Shown: positions 25,271 to 36,033 of the stretch, in pieces | Numbering within the stretch: the first letter of the stretch is position 1 | How the letters are laid out: every line of letters begins with the position of its first letter | Assembly (NCBI GenBank): GCA_018334565.1 | Contig: JAGXLU010000009.1 | Coordinates: 1-58,888, forward strand | Source of the DNA: Halanaerobiales bacterium | Lineage (GTDB): Bacteria; Bacillota; Halanaerobiia; Halanaerobiales; M55B127 | DNA: 58,888 nucleotides | Reading direction: 5' to 3' | Made by a program: the position numbers and the translations under genes | Notes under the pieces: generated by a model | What the model saw: only the letters and a program-made list of their open reading frames with translations | Database searches by the model: none | What the model was told of the DNA's origin: nothing

Positions 25271-27127
25271 TTGGGAGAACCTACTCAAAAAAATAAACAA
25301 AATAATACAAAGATATATAATAAAGTGAAGCCAAAAAAGAAACAAAGTTCAAATAAAGAGATGATATCTACTTTGATGAGATTAATTGGATATGCGAAAA
25401 GGTACTGGTTAAAAATTACTATTACTACAATTGCAGTTATTATTTCAACTGCTATGGGATTAGCACCACCCTGGTTAATTCGTTATGGTATTGATAATAT
25501 GATTGCTGAGAATAAAATAGATCAACTTTGGATTTTAGCTCTAATTATGATTGGTACAGCTTTAGTAAAAGGATTTTTTGATTTTATAAAAAGTTATTTT
25601 TCTGAGTATATTGCTCAAAATATAATTCATGATATTAGGGTAAAATTATATGACCATTTATATAATTTATCATTTTCCTTTTATGATAAGAGTCGGACTG
25701 GTGATTTGATGTCTCGTTTAACTGCTGATGCTGATTCACTACGCCGTTTTTTGGGAAGAGTTGGTCCTTATGTTTCCGAAAATATTTTAACGATTATCGG
25801 TATATTGATAATTATATTAGTATGGGATTATAGATTAGGTATTTTGTATATATTACTGCTTCCCCTGATGGTATTTGGAATGACAGTATATGCAAAAAGA
25901 GTAAGGCCTATGTTTAAAAAGGTTAGAAAAAAGTTTGCAGGTTTAACTCAAATTGTTCAGGAAAATTTTGTTGGGATAGAGGTAATTAAACTATTTGGTA
26001 ACGAAAAAGAAGAAGAAAAGAAATTTAATAGAATAAACCAGGAGTATATAGATATTAATCTTCAAGCCGCAAAGGTTTCTGCCTTTTGGATGCCCTATGT
26101 TGGTTTCTTAATAGGCCTAGGGACTGCTTTAGTAATTTGGTATGGGGGGCGCCTTGTAATCAGTGAAATAGTAACTTTAGGAACTTTAGCAGGTTATATA
26201 AGCTATATATCTATGCTCATGAGGCCTGTAAGGCAGACAGGTATGATGATTAATTTTAGCAGTCAGGCCATAGCAGCTGCAGAAAGAATTTTTAAAATTA
26301 TAGATACTTCTTCTGATGTAAAAGAAGATCCTAAGGCTTATAAATTGCCAGAAATCAAAGGAAAAGTTGAATTTAAAAATATCAGTTTTTCCTATCAAGA
26401 GAGTAAACAGATATTAAAAGATATAAATTTTAAAGTAAATCCTGGAGAGACTGTCGCAATTGTTGGGCCTACGGGGGCTGGGAAAAGTACTTTAATTCAT
26501 CTCCTGCCCCGTTTTTATGATCCAAATAGAGGAAAAATTTTAGTAGATGGTCATGATATAAAAAAGATTACAATTGATAGTTTGAGAAGGCAAATAGGAA
26601 TAGTTCTCCAGCACACTTTTTTATTTGGGGCTTCTATTAAAGAGAACATTTCTTATGGAAAACCGAAAGCAAAAATGGAGGAAATTATTAGAGCTGCAGA
26701 AGTTGCACAGATACATGATTTTATAAGGTCTTTGCCCTTAGGATATGAAACACCTGTAGGGGAAAGAGGAGTGACTTTATCAGGAGGGCAAAAACAAAGA
26801 TTGGCTATGGCAAGGGTTTTGCTGACAAACCCAATATTACTAATCCTTGATGAGCCAACTTCAAGTGTAGATGCAGAAACTGAAGAGAAAATGCAGAAAG
26901 CAATGCACAAAGTAATCAAAAACAGAACAACATTTGTTATTGCTCATAGGTTGTGGACCGTCAAAAATGCCGATCAAATTTTGGTAATTAAAGATGGAGT
27001 TATTGAGGAAAAAGGCACTCATCAAAAGTTAATAAATAAAAAAGATGGTTTTTACAATAGAGTATATGAACAGGTACTAAAAAAAGGTGATTTTTATAGT
27101 GATAAAAAGGATGGTGATATAAAATGA
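25271..27127 (+). CDS. ABC exporter half-transporter (MsbA/LmrCD type), first subunit
   Basis: About 618 residues: a basic cytoplasmic tail, six membrane spans, then an ATPase domain with Walker A GPTGAGKST, signature TLSGGQKQRLAMARVLL, Walker B ILLILDEPTSSVD and the switch histidine in FVIAHRLWTV. The catalytic Glu after Walker B is present. The track start at 25235 is upstream of the ribosome site AAAGGAGG (25256-25263), so TTG 25271 (then GEPTQKNKQN) is preferred. Its stop overlaps the next gene by four bases, and the two should form a heterodimer exporting drugs, lipids or peptides. Confidence 0.93.
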   Translation: MGEPTQKNKQNNTKIYNKVKPKKKQSSNKEMISTLMRLIGYAKRYWLKITITTIAVIISTAMGLAPPWLIRYGIDNMIAENKIDQLWILALIMIGTALVKGFFDFIKSYFSEYIAQNIIHDIRVKLYDHLYNLSFSFYDKSRTGDLMSRLTADADSLRRFLGRVGPYVSENILTIIGILIIILVWDYRLGILYILLLPLMVFGMTVYAKRVRPMFKKVRKKFAGLTQIVQENFVGIEVIKLFGNEKEEEKKFNRINQEYIDINLQAAKVSAFWMPYVGFLIGLGTALVIWYGGRLVISEIVTLGTLAGYISYISMLMRPVRQTGMMINFSSQAIAAAERIFKIIDTSSDVKEDPKAYKLPEIKGKVEFKNISFSYQESKQILKDINFKVNPGETVAIVGPTGAGKSTLIHLLPRFYDPNRGKILVDGHDIKKITIDSLRRQIGIVLQHTFLFGASIKENISYGKPKAKMEEIIRAAEVAQIHDFIRSLPLGYETPVGERGVTLSGGQKQRLAMARVLLTNPILLILDEPTSSVDAETEEKMQKAMHKVIKNRTTFVIAHRLWTVKNADQILVIKDGVIEEKGTHQKLINKKDGFYNRVYEQVLKKGDFYSDKKDGDIK

Positions 27128-28920
27128 GAGGCGGATTTGGACACAGGATAAGTTCGGGCGAAGAGGAAAGTTTTTCAATTAAAGAGCTTGATAAAAAAGT
27201 TTTAAAATTTTTATTTCACTATCTAAAAAAACATATAAAAACCCTATTATTTGCAGTTTTTTCTATGCTTATGGTGTCAGGATCATCATTAGTAGGACCT
27301 TTTTTGAGTAAAGTTGCTATTGATAGATATATAAGTCAGGGAAATTTATCCGGATTAAATTGGATATTTGTATTTATGGTGATTTCATATGCTACTTTGT
27401 GGTTTTTTTCATACTATCAAACCTATTTGTCCAATTATATAGGGCAGAAAGTAGTGGGTAATATTAGAGAAGACCTTTATAAACATCTACAAAGTCTTTC
27501 TATAGATTTTTTCAAAGAAAATAATACTGGAGATATAATGTCAAGGGTTACGCATGATGTAAATGCTTTGTCAGATTTAGTATCTACTGGTTTTGTTCAT
27601 CTATTAAATGACATTTTTACCATTTTAGGTATTGTAATTATAATGCTTATTTTAGATCTTAGATTAGCTTTAATAAGTTTTATTACAATTCCTTTTATAT
27701 TTTTTGTGGTATATTTTTTGGGTAAGAGAATGAGGATTGCTTATCAGGATGTCAGAGAAAAATTGGCAGCATTAAATGCTGATGTAGAAGAAAATCTTTC
27801 AGGTATTAGGTTAATTCAAGCCTTAAATAGAGAAGCTGTTAATACAGGTAATTTCAAAAAACTCAGCTGGGAAAATTTAAAAGCAAACCTTAAAGCCGCA
27901 TCATATTTTTCACTGTTATTTCCAGTAATGAATTTAAGCAAAGTTTTTGGTGAATCATTGGTTTTGGGTTATGGAGGCTGGAAAGTAGTGCAAGGTACAG
28001 TTTCTTTGGGAGTAATTATTGCTTTTATGGGTTATGTAAGAAGATTTTTTGCGCCTTTAGCAGATTTAAGTCAGGTATATAATACCTATCAATCAGCAGG
28101 TGCTGCTTTAGACAGGGTGTATGAGTATATGGAGATCAAACCCAAAATAGAAGCTTCAAAGATGATAAAATTTAACGAGAAAGAAATAAAAGGTGACGTT
28201 GAATTTAAAAATGTAAGCTTTGCTTACAAAAATGAAGATGTAATTAAAAATATAAATATCAAAATTGCAGCGGGAGAAGTATTTGCTTTAGTAGGACCAA
28301 CCGGTGCAGGGAAGACCACGATAGTAAATCTTTTAACAAGGCTTTATGATGTAGAAAGTGGACAAATCCTTGTAGATGGTACTGATATTAGAGATCTTCC
28401 TCTTAAGGGCTTGAGAAATATTATATCAGTTGTTCCGCAAAATATCTTTCTTTTTGATACTTCTATTAAAAATAATATAAGTTATGGCAAGCCCAATGCA
28501 GAATTTGAGGAGATAAAAAATGTTGCTAAACAGGTTCAAGCTCATGAATTTATCAAAAACTTACCTGATAGTTATGAAACTAGAGTAGGTGAAGGTGGAG
28601 TAAAACTCTCCGGTGGACAAAAACAGTTGGTTTCTTTTGCAAGGGCAATGTTAGCTGATCCCAGGGTGTTAATATTGGATGAGGCTACCTCAAGTGTAGA
28701 TGCTTATACTGAGGTTATGATTCAAAAAGCGATGAAAGAGTTATTAAAAAACAGAACTGTATTAATGATAGCTCATCGTTTTACTACTCTAAAGAGAGCA
28801 AATAAAATTGGTGTTTTAAAAGAGGGCGAATTAATAGACATTGGCGAACACGGAGAGCTTCTCACCAATAATGATGTATATAGAGAACTGTTTAATAAAC
28901 AAAAAAGAGACAATCAATAA
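27124..28920 (+). CDS. ABC exporter half-transporter, second subunit
   Basis: A 598-residue partner of the preceding gene, coupled through an ATGA overlap. Six spans occupy about residues 35-325. The ATPase domain has LVGPTGAGKTTIVNLL, VKLSGGQKQLVSFARAML and RVLILDEATSSVD, with the switch histidine in LMIAHRFTTL. The signature is intact in both halves, so neither active site looks degenerate. The N-terminal GGFGHRISSGEEES tail is typical of the second subunit in BmrCD/LmrCD-like pairs. Substrate unknown. Confidence 0.93.
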   Translation: MRGGFGHRISSGEEESFSIKELDKKVLKFLFHYLKKHIKTLLFAVFSMLMVSGSSLVGPFLSKVAIDRYISQGNLSGLNWIFVFMVISYATLWFFSYYQTYLSNYIGQKVVGNIREDLYKHLQSLSIDFFKENNTGDIMSRVTHDVNALSDLVSTGFVHLLNDIFTILGIVIIMLILDLRLALISFITIPFIFFVVYFLGKRMRIAYQDVREKLAALNADVEENLSGIRLIQALNREAVNTGNFKKLSWENLKANLKAASYFSLLFPVMNLSKVFGESLVLGYGGWKVVQGTVSLGVIIAFMGYVRRFFAPLADLSQVYNTYQSAGAALDRVYEYMEIKPKIEASKMIKFNEKEIKGDVEFKNVSFAYKNEDVIKNINIKIAAGEVFALVGPTGAGKTTIVNLLTRLYDVESGQILVDGTDIRDLPLKGLRNIISVVPQNIFLFDTSIKNNISYGKPNAEFEEIKNVAKQVQAHEFIKNLPDSYETRVGEGGVKLSGGQKQLVSFARAMLADPRVLILDEATSSVDAYTEVMIQKAMKELLKNRTVLMIAHRFTTLKRANKIGVLKEGELIDIGEHGELLTNNDVYRELFNKQKRDNQ

Positions 28921-28974
28921 ATGTCTAAATAAATCAAATATTACAATAAAAAGATCAAAATGAAGATAAAATAT

Positions 28975-29235
28975 AGGTCGAGGAAAAGTTGAACTGTTTG
29001 AAGAGTACCAAAATAAATTATAAGAATTAGAAGATTTTTATATATCTTTATGGAGAATAAAAAAAGATAGGGTTATTCTATTCGGGCTTTCAGTACTTTT
29101 ATATTAATAGGAGCACCAATAATATGTAAAGGTACTACTTATTATATTAAAAATATTGGATAATACACCACTACTTGATATCAAGCCATATCTTCCAGAA
29201 TATGATAAAAAATACAAGGATTGGATAATCAGATG
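28975..29235 (+). pseudogene. Remnant of a TrmO/TsaA-family tRNA methyltransferase gene
   Basis: This otherwise gene-less stretch translates, with stops and a frame change, as GRGKVELFEEYQNKL, ELEDFYISLWRIKK, ILFGLSVLLY and then LDNTPLLDIKPYLPEYDKKY. The last two match the NPIGLSVV and LDGTPVLDIKPYIPEF motifs of TrmO (YaeB/TsaA), which methylates t6A in tRNA-Thr. Internal stops and the missing N-terminal substrate site show it is dead. Confidence 0.7.
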
Positions 29236-29405
29236 AAAATGTCAAGAAATTTTCTTCTACTAGAGACGATTAATTTTATCCCTGTATTCCAGGTCTAGGT
29301 GCTTATATAAAAGAAATCTAAAGTATTTGTCATTATATAAGAGTTTGATTTTTTTAAAATAATTAAAATTACATAGACAACGAAAATTAAAAGAGGGTGA
29401 ATAGA

Positions 29406-29675
29406 TTGAAACAAATTATGAGGGGGATTAAAGCCATAGCAGATGAAAATAGATTTAAAATAATAGAACTGTTATTAGAGAAGAGATTTTGTGTAAGTGC
29501 ATTGGCAAAAAGGTTAGATATATCTGAGTCTGCCGTCTCTCAGCAGTTAAAAATTCTCAGAAAAGCGAATCTAGTTATAGGAATTAAAAAGGGTTATTAT
29601 GTTCATTATAAAGTTGAAAAAGAGGAGTTGGAAAAGATCGGAGATTTTATTTCCAGTTTGTTTGAAAAAAAATAA
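29406..29675 (+). CDS. ArsR-family transcriptional regulator
   Basis: An 89-residue winged-helix protein: FKIIELLLEKRFCVSALAKR, then the recognition segment LDISESAVSQQLKILRKANL and wing GIKKGYYVHYKVEKEEL. Only one cysteine (FCVSAL) lies near the usual metal site. The track begins at GTG 29397; TTG 29406 follows GAGGGTG with better spacing. It shares no operon with a transporter or reductase that would reveal its signal. The upstream exporter pair and this gene could form a regulated unit, separated only by the trmO remnant. Confidence 0.85.
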   Translation: MKQIMRGIKAIADENRFKIIELLLEKRFCVSALAKRLDISESAVSQQLKILRKANLVIGIKKGYYVHYKVEKEELEKIGDFISSLFEKK

Positions 29676-29871
29676 TAAGCCCAGATTAAAATAAAAAAAC
29701 ACGGAATAATAAATTTAAGATTCAGTCTGGATATTAGATATTTACTTTAATTAAAGGAAAAATGCAATTGAGATTTTAACTTTTTTAAAAAAGAAGGGAT
29801 ATTTTCTAAAAGGACTTCAGTATTTTTTGCTTAACTATAGTAATATAATATTCTAATAGGAGATGTAAATT

Positions 29872-32481
29872 TTGAATTTTAAATATATGGATTATAATAA
29901 AGACTTGATAGAAGAATCTATTTCATTTCAAAACCCAGAAGTCTATGTTTTTAACAATCACCCTACAATGGTTAAAGCCCAACAATATTATGATGAAAAT
30001 AAAGATATTTTAGCTAAAGACAGCCTATTTGTTATGAAAGAAGACTTATGGAATCGATTATTTATCACCGCCAAGACTATTATTAAGGAAGATAAGGCCA
30101 ATCTCATATTTTACAGCTTATTAAATGAATCCCATAGAGAGTTTTTCAATGTAGATAACTACTTTGATGTAATAGATACAGCAGTAGAATTTTTTCATTT
30201 TTATGATTTCATAAACAAGAATATGATTGATTTAGATCAACTGGACTTAAATGTTAGATGGCAGCAGGAGAGATTAAATAAGTTTAGAGATATTAGAGAG
30301 AGGTATAAAAATCAGCTGAAAGATTTAGGTTTAATAGATAAAGTATTAAAAAGAGATTTCACCTATTTTAATACAGATTATATAGAAACTTTTAAAAAGA
30401 TAAATTTTGTAAACATACTTTATTTTAGTCGTTTTGATAAAAAGTTAATAGAAAAAATAGAGAAAAAAAACAAATTAGTGGAAATTCATATTCAAATAAA
30501 TAAAAAAGACTATGATCAAGATAAATTAAGAATTAAATCTTTTGCCTTTTCTGATATAGATATTGATAAAATTAATATCTATTCTAACCGGGATAAGCTG
30601 GTGCAGTTTGTCAATGTTTTATCAAAAATTGAAGATGGGAAAAAGACAACTGAAATAATCGATTGGAATCATGAAGAAAATAGTTTTGAAAAAATTATTT
30701 CTAAAGACTTAATTAAGTTTGATAATAAACCTTCCTTTACAGAAACCGATATCTTTCAATACTTAAAAGAGTTATATAATAATCTTTCCCGCTTTAAAAT
30801 ACTTAATAACAATTACCATCTCGATTTAAATCAGCTTCTTAAAAGTACACATACTAAACCATTTAAAAGTTATTATAGTTTAGAAGAAAATGATCTAAAG
30901 ATATTAAAAGAAAGATCAAAAGATGAGTATGTATATTTAGATCAGTTGAGCATCAATAATATTTGTAATAATAAAATAGATAAGATCATCGAAGACCTCA
31001 GAGTATTAAAAAAGACAAAAAATATGGGACAGTTAATTGATTTTTTTAAGAATATTAATGTAGAAAATTTAAAAGAAAATAAATATAAGGGGAATGATTT
31101 AGAACAGTATTTTGATTCACTGTTAGAGTTAGAAACTATCGGATTATTAGAGATGGATAATTATCTTAAGATAGATCAAGATTTTGCAGACCAATTACTA
31201 AAACTAGTAATAAATTATATGGAATTCAAAAAGGTTAAAATAAAGGCAGAGAAAGACAATATAAAAGCAGAAGTAAAGAAAATAGAACAGGCTGCATATA
31301 AAAACAAAGACTTACTGGTTATGATAAATGTCAATCAGGGGAACATACCAATTGATTACGATAATGATACTTTCTTAACAGATAGTGACCTAAAAAGATT
31401 AGGGTTGGATTTAAAAGAGATAAACTATCTTAAACAGAAGTATAATTTTTTTAATCATATATTTAGCAGTAACCAGGTTGATCTTTTTTATTTAGAAAAT
31501 GTTGATAACAATACTACGGGTAGTTCCTTTATTGAAGAGTTAAAAATAGAATATGATATAAAAGAGAACGAACCTATTTTTCTTGCAAATGATCAAAAAG
31601 AGATTATTAATGAAATATTTAAAATAGATGAATTAAAAGGTTATAAAGATCAACTGAATAGTGAAATATTCAAAGAAGATCAGATGGAAATGGATGTTGA
31701 ACTTGATATTCCTAACAAAAAAATATCTATGGGTTACTACAAGCATGAATCTTTAAAAAGATGTCCTTTTAAGTTTTTTATGGAGCACATGATTGATATT
31801 GAGGAAGAAAATTATGATTTAGAAAAAGAATTAGGACTAAGAATGATCGGAATTATTGCCCATAAATTTTTTGAAGAAGTAATAGAGAAGTACGGTTTGC
31901 CTATAGATAATCAATATAAAGATAAGATCAAGTCAATATTGAAAGACATATTAGAGAGATATAATCTTCATATTCATAATTATTTCAAAATATACTACCA
32001 TGATATCCTATTTAAAAGTTTAGTAGATTCTATTTTTGAACTAGAAAGAAGTATAAAAAGTAGAATTGGTAAGATTGATCACATTGAAACCGAGGTTAGT
32101 TTAAGGCAAAGAGATATTTATAAAAGCCAAGATGAAGTTAAAATATATATAAGCGGTAGGCCCGATCTTTTGATTGAAAAAAAAGATAAGAGTAATTATA
32201 TAGTTGATTTAAAAACGGGCAAGGGAAGTATGGAACAGTTAGCATTATATTCTTTAATATTAAATTATGATAAAAGAGATTTTTCAAAAACATCGAAGAC
32301 AATATATAAGATAATGGATAGACAACTACAGATTAGCAATAAAGATATAGAAGAAAAGTTAGAAGAAGAAATAATTAAAGAGCTGGATAATTTATTTAAA
32401 GAAAAGGTATATAAAAGAATATATAAATCTGATTGTAAAAGATGCAGTTACTATGATATATGTAGGGTTGTGGTAAAATGA
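29872..32481 (+). CDS. addB: AddB-like Fe-S PD-(D/E)XK nuclease subunit
   Basis: An 869-residue protein with a RecB-like nuclease domain at the C-terminus: a histidine in MIGIIAHKFFEE, then ISGRPDLLIEKKD and YIVDLKTGKGSMEQLALY. Four cysteines frame it (SLKRCPFKF, then CKRCSYYDIC as CX2CX5C), the [4Fe-4S] staple of AddB. It is shorter than typical AddB and I find no Walker A motif at the N-terminus, so the helicase-like half would be structural. TTG 29872 follows TAGGAGATG. It overlaps the helicase-nuclease gene downstream by four bases; together they should process broken DNA ends for recombination. Confidence 0.85.
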   Translation: MNFKYMDYNKDLIEESISFQNPEVYVFNNHPTMVKAQQYYDENKDILAKDSLFVMKEDLWNRLFITAKTIIKEDKANLIFYSLLNESHREFFNVDNYFDVIDTAVEFFHFYDFINKNMIDLDQLDLNVRWQQERLNKFRDIRERYKNQLKDLGLIDKVLKRDFTYFNTDYIETFKKINFVNILYFSRFDKKLIEKIEKKNKLVEIHIQINKKDYDQDKLRIKSFAFSDIDIDKINIYSNRDKLVQFVNVLSKIEDGKKTTEIIDWNHEENSFEKIISKDLIKFDNKPSFTETDIFQYLKELYNNLSRFKILNNNYHLDLNQLLKSTHTKPFKSYYSLEENDLKILKERSKDEYVYLDQLSINNICNNKIDKIIEDLRVLKKTKNMGQLIDFFKNINVENLKENKYKGNDLEQYFDSLLELETIGLLEMDNYLKIDQDFADQLLKLVINYMEFKKVKIKAEKDNIKAEVKKIEQAAYKNKDLLVMINVNQGNIPIDYDNDTFLTDSDLKRLGLDLKEINYLKQKYNFFNHIFSSNQVDLFYLENVDNNTTGSSFIEELKIEYDIKENEPIFLANDQKEIINEIFKIDELKGYKDQLNSEIFKEDQMEMDVELDIPNKKISMGYYKHESLKRCPFKFFMEHMIDIEEENYDLEKELGLRMIGIIAHKFFEEVIEKYGLPIDNQYKDKIKSILKDILERYNLHIHNYFKIYYHDILFKSLVDSIFELERSIKSRIGKIDHIETEVSLRQRDIYKSQDEVKIYISGRPDLLIEKKDKSNYIVDLKTGKGSMEQLALYSLILNYDKRDFSKTSKTIYKIMDRQLQISNKDIEEKLEEEIIKELDNLFKEKVYKRIYKSDCKRCSYYDICRVVVK

Positions 32482-35400
32482 ATAAGATCTTAAAAGCAAG
32501 TGCAGGTACAGGTAAGACATATAGGCTTTCTTTAGAATATATTAATGCAGTACTCAATGGTACTGACTTTAGAAATATAGTGGTTATGACTTTCACAAGG
32601 AAAGCAACAGCTGAAATCAGAGAGAGAATAATAGAGCATCTTCAAGATTTAAAAGAAAACAAAAGTAATTCAAAAGTCTTTGATAATCTTAAAAAGATGG
32701 GTGTTAATAGTAATAGTATATTAAACAATATTGATGTTTTATATAAAAAAATACTAATTAATAAAGATAAGATTAATGTGCATACTATAGATAGTTTTGT
32801 AAATAAGTTATTTAAGAAATCGATCGCTCCTTATTTAGGTATAAGAAACTATGAGGTGACAGATAAAGATAAAGAAAGTACAGAAATAGTATTTAAAAAG
32901 GTCTTAGAAGATGAGAAAACATTTAATTTGATGGAAGGATTTTTATCTGAGAATACAAGCAGAGATATCCAAAGTTATCTTGGAATTATTTCTGATATAT
33001 TAAAACAGAGATGGAAGTTTGAGTTGATTAATTATCAAAAGAGGACAAAAAAGAAGAATACTAACTATATAAAAAGACTGGATAACTGTATAGATATCCT
33101 TGATGATATTGCAAATAAAAAGAATAATAACTTTGATTCAAATTATTTTAAAAGCGGATATCAAGATATTCTAGAAATTTATTTAAACTTAAATGATAAA
33201 GATAAAAAGGAAGATTTAATATATACAGAATATAAGAAATTTTTAAAATCACATTTTTGGAATGGACATAAAATAGGTGGAAAAGCAGTAAAAGATTTAA
33301 AAAATGCTTTAGTAATAGAGTATGAATATATGCAGAAAGCATTAGCAAATACTGTTTTCAATAGAGAAATTATTAATTATGAAAAACAAGTATTTACTTT
33401 TATCGACAACATATTTAGCATTTATGATCAGATAAAGTTTAAAGAAAAAGTATTTACTTATGATGATATAAGTAACTATACCTATCGGTATTTAAGCAAA
33501 GATAAATTACATTTAATAGAAAACAAAAAAATTACAGAATATTTTAAAGAGCTTGTAGGTGTTGATATTGATTATTTATTAATAGATGAGTTTCAAGATA
33601 CGAGTGTACTGCAGTGGAAGATACTTAAACCTATTATAGATACTATTGAAAACACAGTTATTGTTGGTGATGAAAAACAGTCTATTTATGGATGGCGAGG
33701 TGGGGAAAAGGATTTATTTTCTAATTTAGAAAATATCATATCAGGAAAGGTAGTTAATCTAGATATATGTTATAGGAGTGGTGGGATAATATTAGATTTT
33801 GTAAATGATTTCTTTATAAATATGTATCCAGAATGGGATTATCGAAAGGTGAATGCATTAGACAGAAAAAAAGATGAAGGGCACCTTTATCTCATTCTGG
33901 GGGGAAGCGCTAGTATTATAAATACAAATACTAAAATATTCAAAAGAAAATCAGAAGATAAAAAACAGCAGATTATTAATATAAATAAATTGGTTAAAAA
34001 AGATTTGAAGAAAGAAATAGTTAAAGACATAGTAGATAATAAGGATATGTTAAGGGATATAGCTGTTTTAGCAAGAAAAAATAATGATCTAAAAGAGATA
34101 GCTGAAGAATTGGATGAGAAGGGTATAAAGCATATAAAAGGAAGTGCCAATAGTATAATTGAACATCAAGCAGTTAAGCCTATTTATTTTATATTGGATT
34201 ATCTTTATTGCAATGATTATTTAAGTTTATTAAAGTTTTTGAGAAGTGATCTAATCGGTATCAATCATAAAACATTAAAGTATCTATTAAGAAATAAGCA
34301 GAAACTAGAAGCATTTATAGAGGGAAAAGGAGAAACAGACCGAGATGATATTGAAACAATATTAGCTAAAATTAAAAAGCTAAAAGACATGGATTATAAT
34401 AAGTTAATTCATCATTTATTTAACGAGATGGGTTTATTTAAAATTTATAAAGGTCAGGCAGATACCTTAAAAAACCTATATTACTTTTATGAATTAACCA
34501 ACCAATTTAATTCTGTTAATAATTTAATAGAGTATATAGAGGAAAATAAAGACAGTGAAAAATTGCAGCAAGTAGGAATTGAAGATTCAGAGGCAGTAAA
34601 ATTATCAACTATTCATAGTGCAAAAGGTTTAACTTTTAAGACAGTATATTTTTACTTTAAGCCGAAGGTATTAGGTGGCGGTTTTTATAATAATAGTATC
34701 AAAATTTATATTGATTTTGATGATAATTATGATCAAATAGAAAATTATTTATTAACCAATACTAAGTACAATAAGATTTTGGCAAGTTTATCCTATAACT
34801 TTATTGAAGAAGAAAAGCATAAAGAGTTAATGGAGGAGATAAACAATACTTATGTTGCCATGACAAGGGCTGCCCATAACCTATTTATTTATGTAGAAAA
34901 CCCACGTAAATTAAAAATAGGTAATAATCTATGTTGGAGCAGCAGCAAATATGGATTTTATGAATTGCCATTACTAAAGGCAAGTAACAGCCTTGATATC
35001 AAAGATTTATTAACCGGTAAAGAATTTGGTAAATTAATAAAAAATAAACCCGAAAGTAAAGATAGAAATATTAATTTAACAAAAATAGCTAAGTATTTTA
35101 AAGAAGCCAAAGTAGAATTTATTGAAAAGCAAACATTATTAGATTACCAAATGAACAAGAAGAGATTAATGGGGAATATAGCACATGATTATCTAGAACA
35201 AATTATATACAACGAAAAAAGAGAACATAGACTAGCTAAAGATATTATAAATGATAAGTATGTTAATATAGTTGGTAGAGAGGTAATAACAAGTATAATA
35301 ACAGCTGTGAGAGAGTTTATTGACAACAACAAGTCTTTATTTGATGAAAGTTATGAAATATTTACTGAATATACTCTATATGATGGAGATGATATTAAAA

Positions 35401-35570
35401 GAATTGATAGATTAATGGTTGATAGAGTTAATAAAAAAATTAAGATATTAGATTACAAAACAGGTGAACAATTTAAAGAAAAACAACTAACTGAATATGC
35501 TGCTGTATTAAAAAAGAGACTTGATAAAGATTATATTATAGATACAGCTTTTATAAATATTAGGTTGTAA
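32478..35570 (+). CDS. addA: AddA-like UvrD-family helicase-nuclease subunit
   Basis: A 1030-residue superfamily 1A helicase with all motifs: KASAGTGKTYRLSLEY (Walker A), VMTFTRKATAEIRERI (Ia), YLLIDEFQDTSVLQWK (II), VGDEKQSIYGWRGG (III), LSTIHSAKGLTFKTVYF (V) and TYVAMTRAAHNLFIYV (VI). The C-terminal nuclease has GNIAHDYLEQII, DDIKRIDRLMVDR and KILDYKTGEQFKEKQLTEYA. It is coupled to the addB-like gene by an ATGA overlap. The pair forms the AddAB end-resection enzyme, and its genes are the least accessory-looking in this part of the window. Confidence 0.92.
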   Translation: MNKILKASAGTGKTYRLSLEYINAVLNGTDFRNIVVMTFTRKATAEIRERIIEHLQDLKENKSNSKVFDNLKKMGVNSNSILNNIDVLYKKILINKDKINVHTIDSFVNKLFKKSIAPYLGIRNYEVTDKDKESTEIVFKKVLEDEKTFNLMEGFLSENTSRDIQSYLGIISDILKQRWKFELINYQKRTKKKNTNYIKRLDNCIDILDDIANKKNNNFDSNYFKSGYQDILEIYLNLNDKDKKEDLIYTEYKKFLKSHFWNGHKIGGKAVKDLKNALVIEYEYMQKALANTVFNREIINYEKQVFTFIDNIFSIYDQIKFKEKVFTYDDISNYTYRYLSKDKLHLIENKKITEYFKELVGVDIDYLLIDEFQDTSVLQWKILKPIIDTIENTVIVGDEKQSIYGWRGGEKDLFSNLENIISGKVVNLDICYRSGGIILDFVNDFFINMYPEWDYRKVNALDRKKDEGHLYLILGGSASIINTNTKIFKRKSEDKKQQIININKLVKKDLKKEIVKDIVDNKDMLRDIAVLARKNNDLKEIAEELDEKGIKHIKGSANSIIEHQAVKPIYFILDYLYCNDYLSLLKFLRSDLIGINHKTLKYLLRNKQKLEAFIEGKGETDRDDIETILAKIKKLKDMDYNKLIHHLFNEMGLFKIYKGQADTLKNLYYFYELTNQFNSVNNLIEYIEENKDSEKLQQVGIEDSEAVKLSTIHSAKGLTFKTVYFYFKPKVLGGGFYNNSIKIYIDFDDNYDQIENYLLTNTKYNKILASLSYNFIEEEKHKELMEEINNTYVAMTRAAHNLFIYVENPRKLKIGNNLCWSSSKYGFYELPLLKASNSLDIKDLLTGKEFGKLIKNKPESKDRNINLTKIAKYFKEAKVEFIEKQTLLDYQMNKKRLMGNIAHDYLEQIIYNEKREHRLAKDIINDKYVNIVGREVITSIITAVREFIDNNKSLFDESYEIFTEYTLYDGDDIKRIDRLMVDRVNKKIKILDYKTGEQFKEKQLTEYAAVLKKRLDKDYIIDTAFINIRL

Positions 35571-35661
35571 TAATTGTGTTTTGTATCTTTATAATGAGAA
35601 TTTTATTCATATACGGCTGATTTTACAGGGGAAGAATTACATATGTAGGAGGAAAAGGTTG

Positions 35662-36033
35662 ATGAAACCTAAATTAGAATCTGCTTATATATCTGCGGAA
35701 AATATTGATAGAGCTTTAAAATTTTATGAATGGTTTTTAAAAAGAGCAGCAACTAAAAAAGGTGATAGCTTATATTTTTTTAATATTGATAGTTTCCGAC
35801 TTTTTCTATTTGATTATAATAATGAAGATGAAGAAATTCAGTATGGAGATAACTGTCTTTTGAGTTTTGAGGTAGAGGATGCTGAAAAAATAAAAGATCA
35901 AATAGAAGAACGTGGCCTAAAAATAGTTTTCCCTTTAACAAAAATCCTAGAAAATATAGTTTTTGAGTTTCAAGATTTTGAGGGCAACCACATTGAAGTT
36001 TTTTCTAAAGCTGTGAGATCAAGTAACATATAG
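35662..36033 (+). CDS. VOC (glyoxalase/bleomycin-resistance) superfamily protein
   Basis: A 123-residue protein with the paired beta-alpha-beta pattern of the VOC fold: LESAYISAENIDRALKFYEW at the start and IVFEFQDFEGNHIEVFSK near the end, where the glutamate of HIEVF is a usual metal ligand. The first expected metal residue is not evident (AYIS in place of the usual His), so the activity is uncertain. The track start at 35581 adds a doubtful N-terminus; AGGAGG is eight bases before ATG 35662. Confidence 0.8.
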   Translation: MKPKLESAYISAENIDRALKFYEWFLKRAATKKGDSLYFFNIDSFRLFLFDYNNEDEEIQYGDNCLLSFEVEDAEKIKDQIEERGLKIVFPLTKILENIVFEFQDFEGNHIEVFSKAVRSSNI

